Positions 20,290 to 31,984 of a stretch of DNA of 64,000 nt are shown here, piece after piece. Position 1 is the first letter of the stretch; each line of letters opens with the position of its first letter. The translations under genes were made by a program, and so were the position numbers. Location: positions 119,476 to 183,475 of the forward strand of contig QEYB01000347.1 in the NCBI GenBank assembly GCA_017562135.1, in the 5' to 3' direction. The notes beneath the pieces were generated by a model. That model ran no database searches, was not told the origin of the DNA, and saw nothing but the letters and a program-made list of their open reading frames with translations. The DNA comes from Dipylidium caninum. Its lineage: Eukaryota; Platyhelminthes; Cestoda; Cyclophyllidea; Dipylidiidae.

Positions 20290-22464
20290 GTCGCAGTCGT
20301 AGTCGTATTCGTCGTAACAGCGAGAGCGCGATAGGGCACAGTGCAACTGAAGGCAGCCAAACCTACTACCCACTAGCACGATGCGCCACCCTCATCCTCC
20401 ATTGCATTTAAGGTTGCTTCCCTCACTCCCTCCGTCCTGGGCAACCCCACACGTCACTCTTTCTTCTCACTTTTCCCTTCCCACAATGCCTCAAGCTCCA
20501 ACATTACCCCCTATTAGTCATCATACCTGTCTTTTGATGACGATCAACCAATGTTATTTGTCCTCGCACTCTTGTACACGTCCTGCAATCAGTCTATAAG
20601 CCATCCTCTCTGCAATATTTCAGCAATGTGCGCTCTTTCACCGCAACTGCAAAACTTTGTCAACATTCACTAATTCCAACTCATATTAATGTCTTCACAC
20701 TGCAAGCACTTCAGACAAAGTAACATGAATGGGAAGGCAAAATAGCCAGTTAATGCACCAATGTCCTCTTTCGGCTGCCAGTTCTTCCCCGGTAAAACTA
20801 AAGAAAGGAAAGAAAGAGCTTCCCCACTCTACTTTGTTTTAGCACCAACTACGTCATTCTCTCCACGCTTCCCATCCCTCGTCCACACTGGACGACTTCT
20901 TTTCTCCACACCATCACAATTGTCCGATATGTCGCACTTTCGAAAGTCTCTTGAAAATATTGCTTTGTTCACGCTGCTACTCGCTTCCTCTTAACTGCTC
21001 ACTGCAGCCTAAATGCCTCCGCCTCCTCTCTCCTTGTCAACACGCACTAATGCCAACTCATATGGGTGCCTTAGGAAAGACTGGAAGCACTTTAAGCTAA
21101 ATAAGATGAAAGGGAGGCCGAAGTAACGCGTGAACGAGCCAATTTTCTCTTTCCGCGGCCTCATCTTCCCCAATGAAAGAAGAGATAAGGATGCATCGCT
21201 CGGAGGCTTCAATGTGATCTTTAGGTAGGCAAGAAAACAGACTTTCCAGCACTCCACTCACCATCTATTTTTATAATTTCGATCAGTTAGCTCAAGGCTA
21301 ACGCAGGTTAATATTAGCATCTACGTTATAAATGACTCGGTCTGGCCACCATTATGCCCATTCGCCCGATATGTCAAGTATTAGGATGGCAGTTGAGGAA
21401 AGTGCTTTCGTCTCCACGATGCCATCCGTAACGCAAATATTCACCGCAACCATGCCTTTTCAACCAAATGTTTATTTCGACAGCCAGAAGTCCACTTTAA
21501 GGCTTTTTGCCCACAAGACATTCGTTCCGGTTTATTCACTACCAATCCTCACAATTTGCCGCACTTTCAAAATTATTTTAAAGCCAATGCTTTGTCCACG
21601 CTGCTACCTGCCTGTCACTCAACTATTCACCTCTACCTCCAACACTCTTTCAACATTGCCTTCTCCGCGCCGCTCTTCTTCAACTCCAGTCTTCATCTCT
21701 ACCCCAAAATATACCAAATAACTCCCCATACACACATCACGTACATACATAACATCACACCTAGGAGGATAATGAGAATTTCCACATTCTAAACGAACCC
21801 CACTGCCAACTAACGAATGCCAACCTAATTATATCAATGGTACAACACCCACGCCCAGCGTGACAAGCACAAAGCTAATCAATCCACTTACTAGCCTTAT
21901 AATTCCTACTCACAAAACACTCTAACTAGGCCCTAAAGGAACATCAAGTCCATATACTAAGAAGAATAACCTTTCACAAAAGAGACTCTAAAAGTAACAA
22001 ATGCAACCATTACATACACACACACATACATTACAAACATGTCATTGCAGCCCTATAAGAAAACTTTTTGGAGAAATTCAAAAACTAGTTGAATAGCCAA
22101 GAAAAGCTACAACAACATGACTTGATGCTATACCGGCTAACCAATGCTTGCCCTCTGATTCTGTAATATACGTTAATAAAAGTCCAAGTATCAGTAGTAA
22201 CATGTATATTATTATTTCAGTTCCACAGGTGAAATAAATGCCAACAACAACAACAACAAGGATACATCTCCTAATAGTTCTAACTTTATGACATAACCAC
22301 ATAGAAATGCAGAATATAGGCTTTTAGCCTCAACACGAGCCACAGGTAATCAAGTCTGCGAAGGAAATAATGAAGCACCGGTGGCAAAACAAACGCTTCA
22401 AAGAAACACCATCAAATATGTCATATTGCGCTCTCACATATAGACAACAAGTTCTTCATTGACG

Positions 22465-22488
22465 ACAGATAGATAGACAGATAGATAT
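22465..22488 (+). repeat. GATA-type microsatellite
   Basis: Short run of gatagata and gacagata units within repeat A. The corresponding place in the second copy (about 51,632-51,648) has a degenerate gtagatatgtagataggtag. Confidence 0.7.
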
Positions 22489-23847
22489 CAAAAGTTTAAA
22501 ATCAGAGGGAGAATAGTGGAAAATAAGTAACAGGCAAAACTCTAACCAGTAAGAAAACTTCCAAAATAAGGCGAATTGCAGAGAAATATACTTCTCCAAG
22601 GTTAAAAAAAGGCGAAATAAACAACTTTGTTCAACACAATGGATTATTACATACAATAGCCCATAAGAATAATAAAATACGATAAGAAGAAACAATAAGA
22701 AAGTAATAACATGTTACTAGCTCTTACTCGAGCCTACCTGTCAGGGATATTCACGACACCAAATCTCCGCATAGGCAATAACACATAACAACAAACAATG
22801 ACAATGCCTTCTCAACACATGCAAACACAACGCAACACACAAACCATCCAAACTCAGTCCCCATATGTCAAACGTTAAGATGCCTGTTAAGAAAAGTGCT
22901 TTCTTCATCACGATTCAATCCGCAATCCAAATATTCACCTAAACTATGCCATCACAACAGCCAAAAGTTTATTTTAACATTTTTTCCCATACTGTACCCA
23001 TTGTCCACACGAGACATCGTCGTCTTTTGTCCAAATCATACCCATCCTCATCATTCCTCATGATTTCGAAAGCCTTTTCAATACAACGCTTTGCCCATGC
23101 GATGATGAAATTCCCACTGAGTTCATCCACAGATGACCTTTCCATTCTCGCCATTACGGCAAGGGACCCAATTGAATACATACATGTCTACATGTGCGGT
23201 ACCTGGCTGGAAGCGTCGACCAACTATGACGTAGGTTCTAACACTCGACGCTCCTCACCATGGCCCGCCTTCTAACACCCATTCAGCTCGCATTCTTCAA
23301 TCTCACTCATGACTCCTGCCCTTCAACTCCCTAATACATCTAGTTCTAACCTTATCTAAAACAGACTGTATAAACGTTAGCCAAACACAAGAAACAGATG
23401 GTCAAACACTAACTCAAAACTCAGGGAAAGGTGCAGCTATACCACCTAATTCCAAAAGGAATAACCAGCGCCTACTATCAGATTTAATCATAGAAGTCAA
23501 CAAACTCCAACCCTATACACGCAACATGCAATATATTAATGTGTTAAAAACGAAGTAATAACAATGAGATACACCTAACCTTAACTTCATCATAGAACCG
23601 TTATAACATACATAAAGTATACTTTTAGCCGCAACGTGGAAGGTAGGTAATCTTGTATGAAAATGAAATAATGCAAAATCATGACGAAAACAGGTGACAA
23701 GAATATAAGTGCAGTTAAACATGCTCCATTACGCTCTCACTTATTGAAAAGTGATTCTTTGTTTAACGACAAATGTGTTCAAGCTGGAGGAAAACTAATA
23801 AGTAGAAAGTAAGAAGACGTGCATAACAATTTTCGGGTTTTTTTCCC

Positions 23848-24057
23848 TTGCTTCCACGGGTGCCAAACCCGAGTAAAGCGGTCAGTGTACTTGGCAACTT
23901 ATTACAATATGTCTGGAGGAGGGCACTCATAGTGGAAGAAGATGGCATGCTCACAATGATCACACCCAACAATTTCATTACTTCAATCAAAAACGTGCGG
24001 CAGCCCTTATATCTCAGCGCAGTTGACTTGGTGCCATGGGTAGATGCTGGCATGTAG
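23848..24057 (+). other. Frame-conserved block inside repeat A (hypothetical)
   Basis: The run LGNLLQYVWRRALIVEEDGM ... LSAVDLVPWVDAGM aligns with LGNLSQYAPKRALTVGEDCL ... LHAIDSVPSGHAGM at 53,850-54,040 without gaps. The opposite strand is also open in both places (LLQTYCNKLPSTLTALL against LFGAYCDKLPSAQTTLL), so the coding strand, if any, is unclear. It could be a surviving exon carried by the repeat or plain DNA conservation. Confidence 0.3.
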
Positions 24058-24099
24058 GCTGGTAGAATAAAACAAGAGAAATCACGGCGAATGGTGTTC

Positions 24100-24890
24100 A
24101 CTGGAAACTGTAGGGCAAATTGTGTGGAGTAGAATGCCCTAACTGCATTGAATTGCTCTAAGGTGGATGCGGATGTGTGTCATGATTGCATTGAAGTAGG
24201 CGAAAGCATAGTGTGGCCAAGCTACGCAGTGGGAGTTTGCACGAAATCAATTGTCGAATTTGTGCCAAAGTTAGAGAAAAGGAGATGTGGGAAGAAGAGG
24301 AGCGTCGGTGACTGCCAGTAATGTTGCGTTAATGAAGGCGAAAGTAGATTATGACCGAATTACATATTACTTGCTTAGACGGGGTCGCCATGCCCAATGT
24401 GTAATCGGATAGCAGAAATTGGAATGTTGGCTGATGGGGCCCCTGTAGCTCAAGTCAATTTGTCTCGGTCTCAAGTTCAGAGTGAGGGAGATTTTCTTCT
24501 TAATTCACTGATCGATGAATGACCATGTTTTTAGCCCATGATCGCCTCTTTGCGTGGGTTAAAGTGCCATTGCTATGAGCTGGTAATTTAACGTTCCTCA
24601 GAGAAATGTCCCGAGGCTGCGGTAACTGGAAGTATTTTTCCCTATGATACCTTGCAACGAACGACGTCGACCTGAAAATTATTGACGTGTTCTTGTGGGA
24701 TGGTCTTTCCGAGAATAAGCAACTCCACTTGATTGGACCTTCTCGCTCTCCACAAGGTGTTTCTAGTCGAAGCCGTTGGGCCTCACACTTCCTACCCCTT
24801 CTGAGGCCAAAGTTCGGCGCAGATGAGAACGTCGGATGTATTTGCATGCAAATGGCTCCTCTACTTGCAGGTATGTGAAACAAGGAGATA
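24100..24890 (+). repeat. Repeat family A, 3' part (copies at 28,400-29,130, 54,110-54,554 and 58,680-58,020)
   Basis: The 20-base phrase agcagaaattggaatgttgg is identical at 24,411 and 28,649. Further on, 'agctggtaatttaacgttcc' is shared at 24,578 and 28,829, followed by 'gatgagaacg' and 'gtatttgcatgcaaa'. In the copy inverted at 58.0-58.2 kb the last part survives (attctcaggccacagttccg on the minus strand). At 24,857-24,876 a pyrimidine run with cttgcag|gtatgtg looks like a splice site; the other copies lack it. Confidence 0.85.
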
Positions 24891-24899
24891 GACAATGAA

Positions 24900-26015
24900 C
24901 AAAGGCCCTAGAAAACACTTTCGTGTACGCGATTATCTATGCAACCTACCTACCTGCTTATTTCACTCCAATGACAACAAGTCTATGAGAATAAAATAAA
25001 CACACATGGCATCACATGTGGCATGTAGAAAAAAAGTACTTTGAGCAAAATCGGCTGCAAACTGCCAACCACGCTGCCTAACTCGCAGGTGGGCTCTAAG
25101 GCAATTGTAACTTGGGCTAACGCACAACAGGCTGCCCTCAATTGCTTCCACATTCACCTGTCTTTCCCCATCACGAGGGGCGGGCGGCGTCGAAGCGGTT
25201 TACTCTTCAACCCCAACCATTACACCTGACGATACTGCCCCTATTCTCCAACCCCGGCACCTCTTACACATACCTGCTACCACCGCGTGTTTACCTTCAC
25301 GCTGTTCCCCGGCATTGACACGTCACACTTGATCAGACCTTGTCAAATGACACCGACAACACATATGTCAAAACAGCAACAGGGAACCAGTGATTTCCAA
25401 AGCTGCCATCGGCGCAATGCAAAATTGAAACGGTAAAGATATGAAAGTTCTCCAGCATCATGATAAGCTTGAGTTGAGGCTCCCTCAGGGAGATGGCTGA
25501 GTCAAGTACCACTGCCTTATTTGCCGTCGGAGGTCTTCATGATCTCAATTGGTGAAGGTGGCTTTCAGGCTTAATGGGTGACAGTGGGTTCAAGTTTCAT
25601 GCTTGATTGGAGCACGGGATGTATAACATTGAACCACCTCCTGATGACTGATTCAGTCGTCTCGCCTAACGTAGTCGCTCACCACGGCAAGAAACGTATG
25701 AGGAATTTGTTGGGGAGACAACAATTATGACAACCGTCGGATTATGGCATGACGCCAACAAGTGTACTGACGGTCCTCATCAACTCCTGCGAGTATTAAT
25801 TTTGCATAGCAAAGGAACACGGTGGGTAGAAAGTATTAAATGACTCGTCCCGACTTCAAGGTGCAACGTGGGCGTATGCTACTCCTGAGAGGGGTGACAG
25901 ACAAACTCGTTGCCTTCGACTGGCCCTCCTCAACTCACCCCTGTTTAGCTGAGGAGAGGCCGCAAGGAGCATCTTCTCACCACAAAGAGCCCAAAATTCC
26001 GACTACTGCGTCACT
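24900..26015. other. No gene recognised
   Basis: Short open runs only, no motif and no clear repeat partner. Confidence 0.4.
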
Positions 26016-26019
26016 TACA

Positions 26020-26335
26020 TATGCTGTGAACAAGTCACGTGGAGCTGCATCATCTAGTTCAGAACACCGGCTCAGTCACCCCACCGTCCTCCGCGATGAT
26101 CAAGGCGATAGGTTCTCCTACCGTTTCTGATTCTGGCGTCGGTTTGGTGGCAGACACAAGCATCAACCCATCTACGTCTCCTTGGCGGCACTCATCGCGT
26201 TTACTGCCATAGCAGCGGACCGGTCAGTAAGTCTTTGGTCGATGGCTACTTCAGTAATGTTCACTTAAGGATCGTGGCCCTGCAGGTAATACGTTGACAA
26301 GCGCCTACTTCTCGAGGTTTAATGGAACTGTCGCT
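26020..26335 (+). repeat. Ex-coding-like repeat family 'IKAIG', copy 1 of 3
   Basis: One frame reads NTGSVTPPSSAMIKAIGSPT. The copy at 37,775 reads NTGSVASPPSSIVKAIGFST and the copy at 32,290 reads DTASVASPSCSMIKATGSST. DNA similarity continues to 'atggcagcggaccggtaagtaag' in the 37.8-kb copy ('atagcagcggaccggtcagtaag' here). A splice donor may sit at the ccg|gtaagt of the 37-kb copy. The family is unknown. Confidence 0.5.
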
Positions 26336-26339
26336 TAGG

Positions 26340-27855
26340 TGCCCTCTGGACGAAAGGCTTGGGAGTACTTTCGATGCCGTAGTTCCAGTTAGGATTTTCA
26401 ATGCCAGAGTGAATCAGAGCCTAAAACTTAAACTACAATGACTTTGACATAGGCTGTGTAGAGGTCACATGGGGCTGCATCATCTGGCCTCAATCACATC
26501 ATGTTTGCCTCATCGGCGCCGAAGCCTACCACAAGAAAGTTAGATCAGTGCTGAGCATCTCGAGTGGCCTTTGACGTGCAGCCGACCGAAGTGTGCTCAG
26601 AAATCCGTCTCCATGAGAGAAGTCTCGAGGGACAGGTGAACGAATCCTGGGTGCTGTTTGTGTCCTCGAGAAGTATCTAACTCACCAGGCAGGTGCCTTT
26701 ACGCGTCTTGAGCTCCTCAAATGTCATGTTCACTGGCAAGAATTTACGGTGTCACAACAGACTCGTGTCTTCTCATTGCTCCCATAGCCATTGAATGGCC
26801 ACACCCTACAGCCCGTCCACTCCTTCGTCCCTTACTCTGCTCGCCACGCCAGATACTGCTGTCACATTTGACGTTGTCTTTATTGGAGTAGCCCTTGTCG
26901 ACACATGATGACTGCGCTCTGGCCTGCTTTGATGCTCAAAATGTGATGCAGAGTGGTCTCCAAAACAATAGGTTTCCCTATATACCAGGCGCATCTTTTC
27001 AAGTTCAATTGCTGGCCACCGCGTGGAAAAGCATCTAACTCGCACTACGATATGAAGTGTAGAAGTGGAAGTGAGGGAGAAGATGGATTTCAGCCATCGA
27101 AATCCACTCAGTAGGTGCGTGTAGCAGCGGCAAGGCGAGAGGTAGCACTCCACTCAGTCGCTGCGATTCTTATGCCCTCATTGCAACAATCGCAAGTCCA
27201 CTTCCTGAGACTATGCCACGATGTATGGTGAATGGCAGGATGTGGTAGAGAAGGGATACTTAAGCGGTGGAAATCCACCGATCAGCTGCGTATAGTAGCG
27301 GTAAAGAGAGGGAAGGAGTCGGTATCCTCGAGTCTATGCAATGGAAGAACTCCGTCACATCTGCGTCGTCTTCAGAGCCTTCCGAAATGAATGAAGCGAT
27401 TTCTGTTGGAGCCCTTCCGTCCATCAGAGCGACGTGGGTATTGTGATTTGTGTAAACGTCGTTTCTTCTTTTTACACCCAGGTTAAAATGCATATGTGCG
27501 AAAGGATGCTGTGGAGCTTGAAATTTCCTCATTCTCACAACTACATGAAAAATATTTCCGTTGCAACGTCATTGCGCCAAGATGAAAACACCCTCACAGC
27601 GTGTATGTCCACATTTCCGCATTGAGCGCTCCACTATGTCCACTTTCAGATTTTCCACCTGGCCGAAAAGGTCCTCGGAAGTGGCAAACATGGGTTCTAC
27701 CTCAATTTAAATATGCTCTTACTGGAAACTCTCATGAAATCTCCAAAACTACAAGGTTCAGTGATAAGCGGGCGTGCCTCGAGTGGTTACATTGCAAAAA
27801 AATTTAGTCAAACCATTGTTCTTGCGTTTGATATCTAGGTGATGTTGGAGACTGG
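26340..27855. other. No gene recognised
   Basis: No motif or RNA gene was seen. Two tracts near 27,045-27,130 and 27,255-27,310 are similar to each other (gaaatccactcagtaggtgcg against gaaatccaccgatcagctgcg, less one base each), a short local duplication. Confidence 0.4.
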
Positions 27856-27859
27856 ACCT

Positions 27860-28215
27860 ACGGCATAACAGAGCCACTGTCACTCTTCGCGCATTTCTTC
27901 TGCATCACTCATCCATTTGCCTCGCGCAACTCATGCCCGCACAATCACTCGCATCCGTGACTCTGTCACCCTTGCAGTGAGGCTTGCTCGCCTCCAAGAG
28001 TATAGCCATCACATATATACTGTTTAACACCACCGCAGCACGAATTTGGAGGTGGCAATGACCCACCTACAGATCCACCTTTCTTTTCTGCGTAACATAA
28101 GCCTCGGCACCACCGGTCGGTGCCTTTCCAGGACATTTTTAGTAATTCGCTTTCAATTCCCCGTTTCAGGGAATGTTTTGCTCAGCTGACACATCATTAA
28201 GGCCGCGGTATATGA
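27860..28215 (-). pseudogene. NARS: Asparaginyl-tRNA synthetase relic, copy 3 (strongly decayed)
   Basis: The DNA is colinear with 3,270-3,470 and 18,300-18,560: 'cagagccactgtca', 'tatagccatcaca', 'ccacctttcttttctgcgta', 'acataagcct' and 'tgcctttcca'. On the minus strand APTGGAEAYV corresponds to the family's APAGGADNLI just before the catalytic domain. The OB-fold part is truncated at about 28,215. Confidence 0.55.
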
Positions 28216-28399
28216 CATCGCCCCAAGCTAATCAAATAGGAGCTCGCATTGATAATGCTTTGTATAGATGTTGGCGCGATTGGGTGCCACTCGTGCTTGT
28301 ACTGTCCTCATTGTGCTCATGGTGATAGCACGTAGGTTTTCGGCGTCGAACTCAGAATTCCGCACCTGACTCCACTCCGAAAGTGGTCTTGTACGTCAC

Positions 28400-29130
28400 G
28401 AGTATTGTGGTCTGAGCACTTGGCAACTTGTTACAAAGGCAGCGTTTGATTGAGCTACGTAGCGGGAGTGTGCACATAATCGCATTGTCGAAATTGTGTT
28501 CGAGTTGGAGAAAGGGAAGTGTCGGTAAATGCTAGCGATGTCGGATCAATTGTTCGAAATGGTGCATTAAGGAAGGCGAACTTGAGGCATGACCGAGCTA
28601 CATATTGGTTGCTTAGGCGGAATCGCAATGTTCACTGTGTATTCGGATAGCAGAAATTGGAATGTTGGATGAACTAGAAAGGGCCTTTTTAGCTGAAGTC
28701 AATTTGACTCAGTCCCAAGCGCAGCTTGGGGGGAATTTTCTTCTAGCTTTGCCGATTGGCGTATGCTATGAATGACCATGTCTTTACCCTGTAATGGTCT
28801 CCCCGCTTTGGTTAAAATGTCAATTCTATGAGCTGGTAATTTAACGTTCCCCAGACAAATGGCTCGAGTTTATGGCAATTTGACCTATTTTCCCCTATGA
28901 GAGCTCACAAGACACGACGTCATTCTGAGAAATAGTTGGCGTGTTCGTGGTGGGTGGTGTATGCAGGAAGAAAAAACTTCACTTAACCGGACCTCCCCAC
29001 TCTTCATACGGTGTCTTTCGGACAAGCTGTCCAGCTGCAATCTACTTACCCCTTCTCAGGCCACAGCTCTACGGCGATGAGAACGGTAATGGTATTTGCA
29101 TGCAAACAGGCTCTCTAGTCGTTGCTAAAT
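28400..29130 (+). repeat. Repeat family A, isolated 3' part
   Basis: Colinear with 24,180-24,870 (see there) but without the rest of repeat A upstream. A short piece matching 23,890-23,910 (cacttggcaacttgttac) precedes it, with an internal deletion. It is followed directly by the hydrophobic exon family at 29.4 kb. The same two blocks are neighbours, inverted, at 58.0-57.2 kb. Confidence 0.8.
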
Positions 29131-29583
29131 TCGCTGCTGCACTAACACAAACACCACCACCCGTAAAGCTGTCCAAATTATCACATACCAGCAAAAGAGC
29201 GGTCAGAGCAGCAAACTGACTAGTTGCGAGGACTATTCTCCAAATGGCCCCAACATGGTCCAATCAAATGGCAAGGAAACTTGCCAATTTTTAATTATTT
29301 TATCCTAAAACCCCTTCCTTCCCTGACTCAATTCATCCGCTATTCTAATGCGCGGGAAAGTCATTATTACGATGACAGCTATCTTCGCCCCTCTCTCCCT
29401 CCCTCCCCTCTCAGCTGTTCAGAAGGCAGCTTTGACTGTTGAAACTCTTTGTCCACCTCGCACCAGCGTGACTTGGACAATGACAATGCTGTCAGCCGAG
29501 AATTACGCGACATCAATCGCTTTCTTAATGTGTTCGCATTTTCAATTCGCCCCGGCGCATAGCTCGACTGTTGATTTCGCGAC

Positions 29584-29784
29584 ATGTTGACTGCGTACGC
29601 ATTCCTACGAGTTGGCGTAGAATTACTCTCAGCACTCTTCGCCGTAGCGCCTCCACTGCTTGCCACCGTCGTCCTCCTCGTCTGCATGTGCGAATCTCTG
29701 CTGGGGACCTCTCCACGACCTTCAGCTCGGAAGCCAATCCTACTGCAGCACCAACCTAATGCGGAAGAATTTACGCGTAAGTGA
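29584..29784 (+). CDS. Hypothetical small hydrophobic exon (copy 2 of 3), followed by a splice-donor-like site
   Basis: The ATG-led frame reads MLTAYAFLRVGVELL, then a hydrophobic run (FAVAPPLLATVVLLVCMCES), LLGT, a proline-rich stretch and NAEEFTR. The inverted copy at 57,438-57,208 keeps ATG, frame and length (NAEEVAR). In both, the frame passes into gcgtaagt, a good 5' splice site, so the true exon probably ends at about 29,775. A second frame across the same DNA is also open (RIPTSWRR...), and the conservation extends into non-coding flanks, so coding is inferred and not shown. The hydrophobic run could be a signal anchor. The third copy at 4.2 kb has a stop and a mutated donor. Confidence 0.4.
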   Translation: MLTAYAFLRVGVELLSALFAVAPPLLATVVLLVCMCESLLGTSPRPSARKPILLQHQPNAEEFTRK

Positions 29785-29868
29785 AGTTCTAGTCTAAGTA
29801 CTTACTTTCACATGACTTTTTGTCACAAGGCTTCAGCCTACCCTATTGTCTACTGGTAAGGTGATACA

Positions 29869-29899
29869 CGTCGTCGTCGTCGTCGTCGTCGCCGTCGTT
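29869..29899 (+). repeat. CGT trinucleotide microsatellite
   Basis: About nine CGT units with one interruption (gccgtcg). The inverted copy at 57,113-57,130 has only three or four units, and the 4.4-kb copy has none, so the run length differs between paralogues. Confidence 0.9.
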
Positions 29900-30669
29900 G
29901 TGGTCCGAGGATGACTCACTTGCCCGCATGAAATGGACACCTTGTTGGGATAGCAGTCGGTGAAGTGGCTGAAGTAGGTGGTAGCGAGTGAGGAGAGTGG
30001 GTGGATTTGGTAACTAAACACGAGGTTGGTGGAAAGATGTGTTAGTGCCATAGTCCTCGTGGTCTGTCATCATTTGGTGTTGGCAGTGGGAGGAGAGGTG
30101 TGAAAACGCACGGCTATTGTCTTCAAAAGGCCGAGCAAAAGACCAGCAACCGAAGTATCTTGCCGAGAAAAGTGTAACCGTCCACCTCTCGTCCACTTGC
30201 GCAGTCCACTTTCATAGACTCCGATTGACTCTGAAGTGCCTGAGAATGGCGGCGCATTCTACCGAAGGCAGATGCGACGAAGCAATTCCTACCGTCCTTC
30301 ATTCGACTCTCAAGCAATCAAAGGAAAACAAACGTCATGTTTGCAAAGGACTTTCTACACGAGGAAACTCGTCTTCAAATTCAAATTCAATGCCACAGCT
30401 CAAAATCGATTACGGCCGCGTCAATGATTCTTGCCATGGTTAGCAGCACCTCATGAGTAGGCTCGTTCAGGCTGTTTTCAGGGCTTTATTAAAGTGCCAT
30501 GTGCCCGCGTATTACGTGGCTATTTAGCAGTGACGTATGCCATGCTCTTGTGGGGAAATGAAGTCCGCGTGCACTTGTGCCTGAATTCAACCTATGTAAT
30601 GAGATCGCCACTTAGCAAGTTCAGTAGTGTAACCAGTGGCCCGATGATTTGTGAGAGGGGGGTGAAGGA

Positions 30670-31000
30670 TTGACCCGGGGAGAAAACGCACAAGAAGTGA
30701 CAGTGGCTGTGTTGCCGTGGACAACGATTTTGACTAAGTATTTTCCGTTCATGCCCAATCATATAACCTATGGAGACATGACTATACGAGATCTCGAAGA
30801 CTCTTTTGGCGAGGTGGAAGACCTGGCAGTGGACGTGGTAGAGCCCGTAATGCGAAACGCACATTTTGCTGAAGATGTGGTAACCTCACGTGCATTTTCC
30901 TGGAGTGGAGGACACAGTTTGGATATGTTCCTCGTGTCTGAAGAGAAGATGGACAATGAGCTTCTGTCAATCAGCTAATGGAGATATAGAGAAGGACAAA
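30670..31000 (+). pseudogene. Possible AsnRS fragment, open (related to 17,985-18,205)
   Basis: A frame open for 102 codons contains LEDSFGEVEDLAVDVVEPVM and RNAHFAEDVV. The first part resembles the family's FDDLLNRLEDLVCDVVDRIL after motif 2, and the preceding PNHITYGD could stand for ECPFLTFD. The resemblance is over about 25 residues and could be chance. The paralogue at 18.1 kb lies among good AsnRS relics, which favours the assignment. Neither end joins a recognisable exon. Confidence 0.4.
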
Positions 31001-31009
31001 TCGGAGATC

Positions 31010-31975
31010 TTGCGATTGGCAAATCCCCATCCTGCCTTGAATTTGTCGAAGTGAAAAGCAGTAGCAGAAGCCCCCATGTATATCACTTTCTCTCCTACAC
31101 TTTATCTCAGTCTCCTCATCATTTAGTAAATGTCAATAACCAAATGATATACAACAACATGGTCTCAAGAGCAGAGTTTCCTCTCTTCCATTCACCTCTC
31201 TGTAAAAGAGGAAACAAATGCCTTTTTATGTTAAAGACATTTGATGCTTTTCGGAGGAAGCAGATGCCATCGCACCAGTCGCACATGATCTCCACAGCAG
31301 CCGCTGCAACTAGAACAAAAATAGCAGACCATTTTCATCGTGGTAGACTCCCCTAAACAGGCGGCGCACAAATGAACGAAGGGCGAGCAGTGTGCGACTA
31401 CTACTACGACCCCTATAAACAGCTACACATCTCGATATTTCTTCCGCCCAACGAACAACTCACGCTCCAAGTGATGGCCTACAAACCACTGCAACAGTAG
31501 TCGCAGTAGGTCCAAGTGCTAATCTCCCTCAAGTGGTGGACCCAATTCCACCAGGGCTTTGCGTGGTGAGACAAAGGGACACGAGTTCCTGGTTTTGATG
31601 TTCACTTGTCTATCTCACTTAGTCTTCCTTGTCTTAATGAGCTTTGACAATTAATTGTTTTTTGAAGGAAGGATTGAGATGTGTCAGCAAGGTTGTTGGA
31701 GATAATTGTTCATCTCAGTGTATGTATTTGGGTTAATAAAGTAAAATTGTGTATTTTCATGCTTGCCTTCACATTTGATGGAAGTTTTATTCATTTTTTG
31801 CGTTACATTGCTTAAGTTGAAAAGATGTGGCCTTGGAGTTTGGATACTTCCTAAATGGAATAGGCTTCGCAAGTGTAGGTAAGCATTTATGTGAGTTGCC
31901 CCCAAGTTCGGTGACATTCCTTGGTGTGGTACTCCACTGTTAATGCAATCTCACAGAGGACCAAGGGGAATGTGT
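31010..31975. other. No gene recognised
   Basis: Contains only the short tract at 31,340-31,365 shared with 1.38 and 12.3 kb. Confidence 0.4.
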
Positions 31976-31984
31976 GGTGGATGG

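Larger units (their letters stand above)
20410..24060 (+). repeat. Large repeat family A, copy 1 (main body)
   Basis: This tract is colinear with 49,980-54,100 and, inverted, with 63,000-58,680. Shared phrases in order include agtctataagcca / cgtctataagcca (20,591 and 50,201), 'gaaagtgcttt', 'aaaataagtaac', 'ctcttactcgagcctacc' and 'tctccgcataggcaataa' (22,764 and 51,974). The DNA is rich in A and T with ATAC- and CAA-type simple stretches and no long open frame. No reverse transcriptase, transposase, long terminal repeat or terminal inverted repeat was recognised, so the family is unclassified. It starts about 120 bases upstream of the H2B start codon. Confidence 0.85.
29400..30240 (+). repeat. 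Segmental repeat around the hydrophobic exon (partners 4,130-4,565 and 57,620-56,840)
   Basis: The match runs from the 5' phrase tgacaatgctgtcag (inverted as ctgacagcgttgtca at 57,528) to the 3' phrases 'ccatagtcctcgtggtct' and 'agacaatag'-like sequence with 'gaggagaggtgtgaa'. A CGT microsatellite sits inside it. Confidence 0.8.

Noticed and set aside
22230..22262. CAA-rich run as a possible poly(A)-like tail of a retroelement
   Set aside because: It is internal to repeat A, not at an end, and no target-site duplication or element protein accompanies it.
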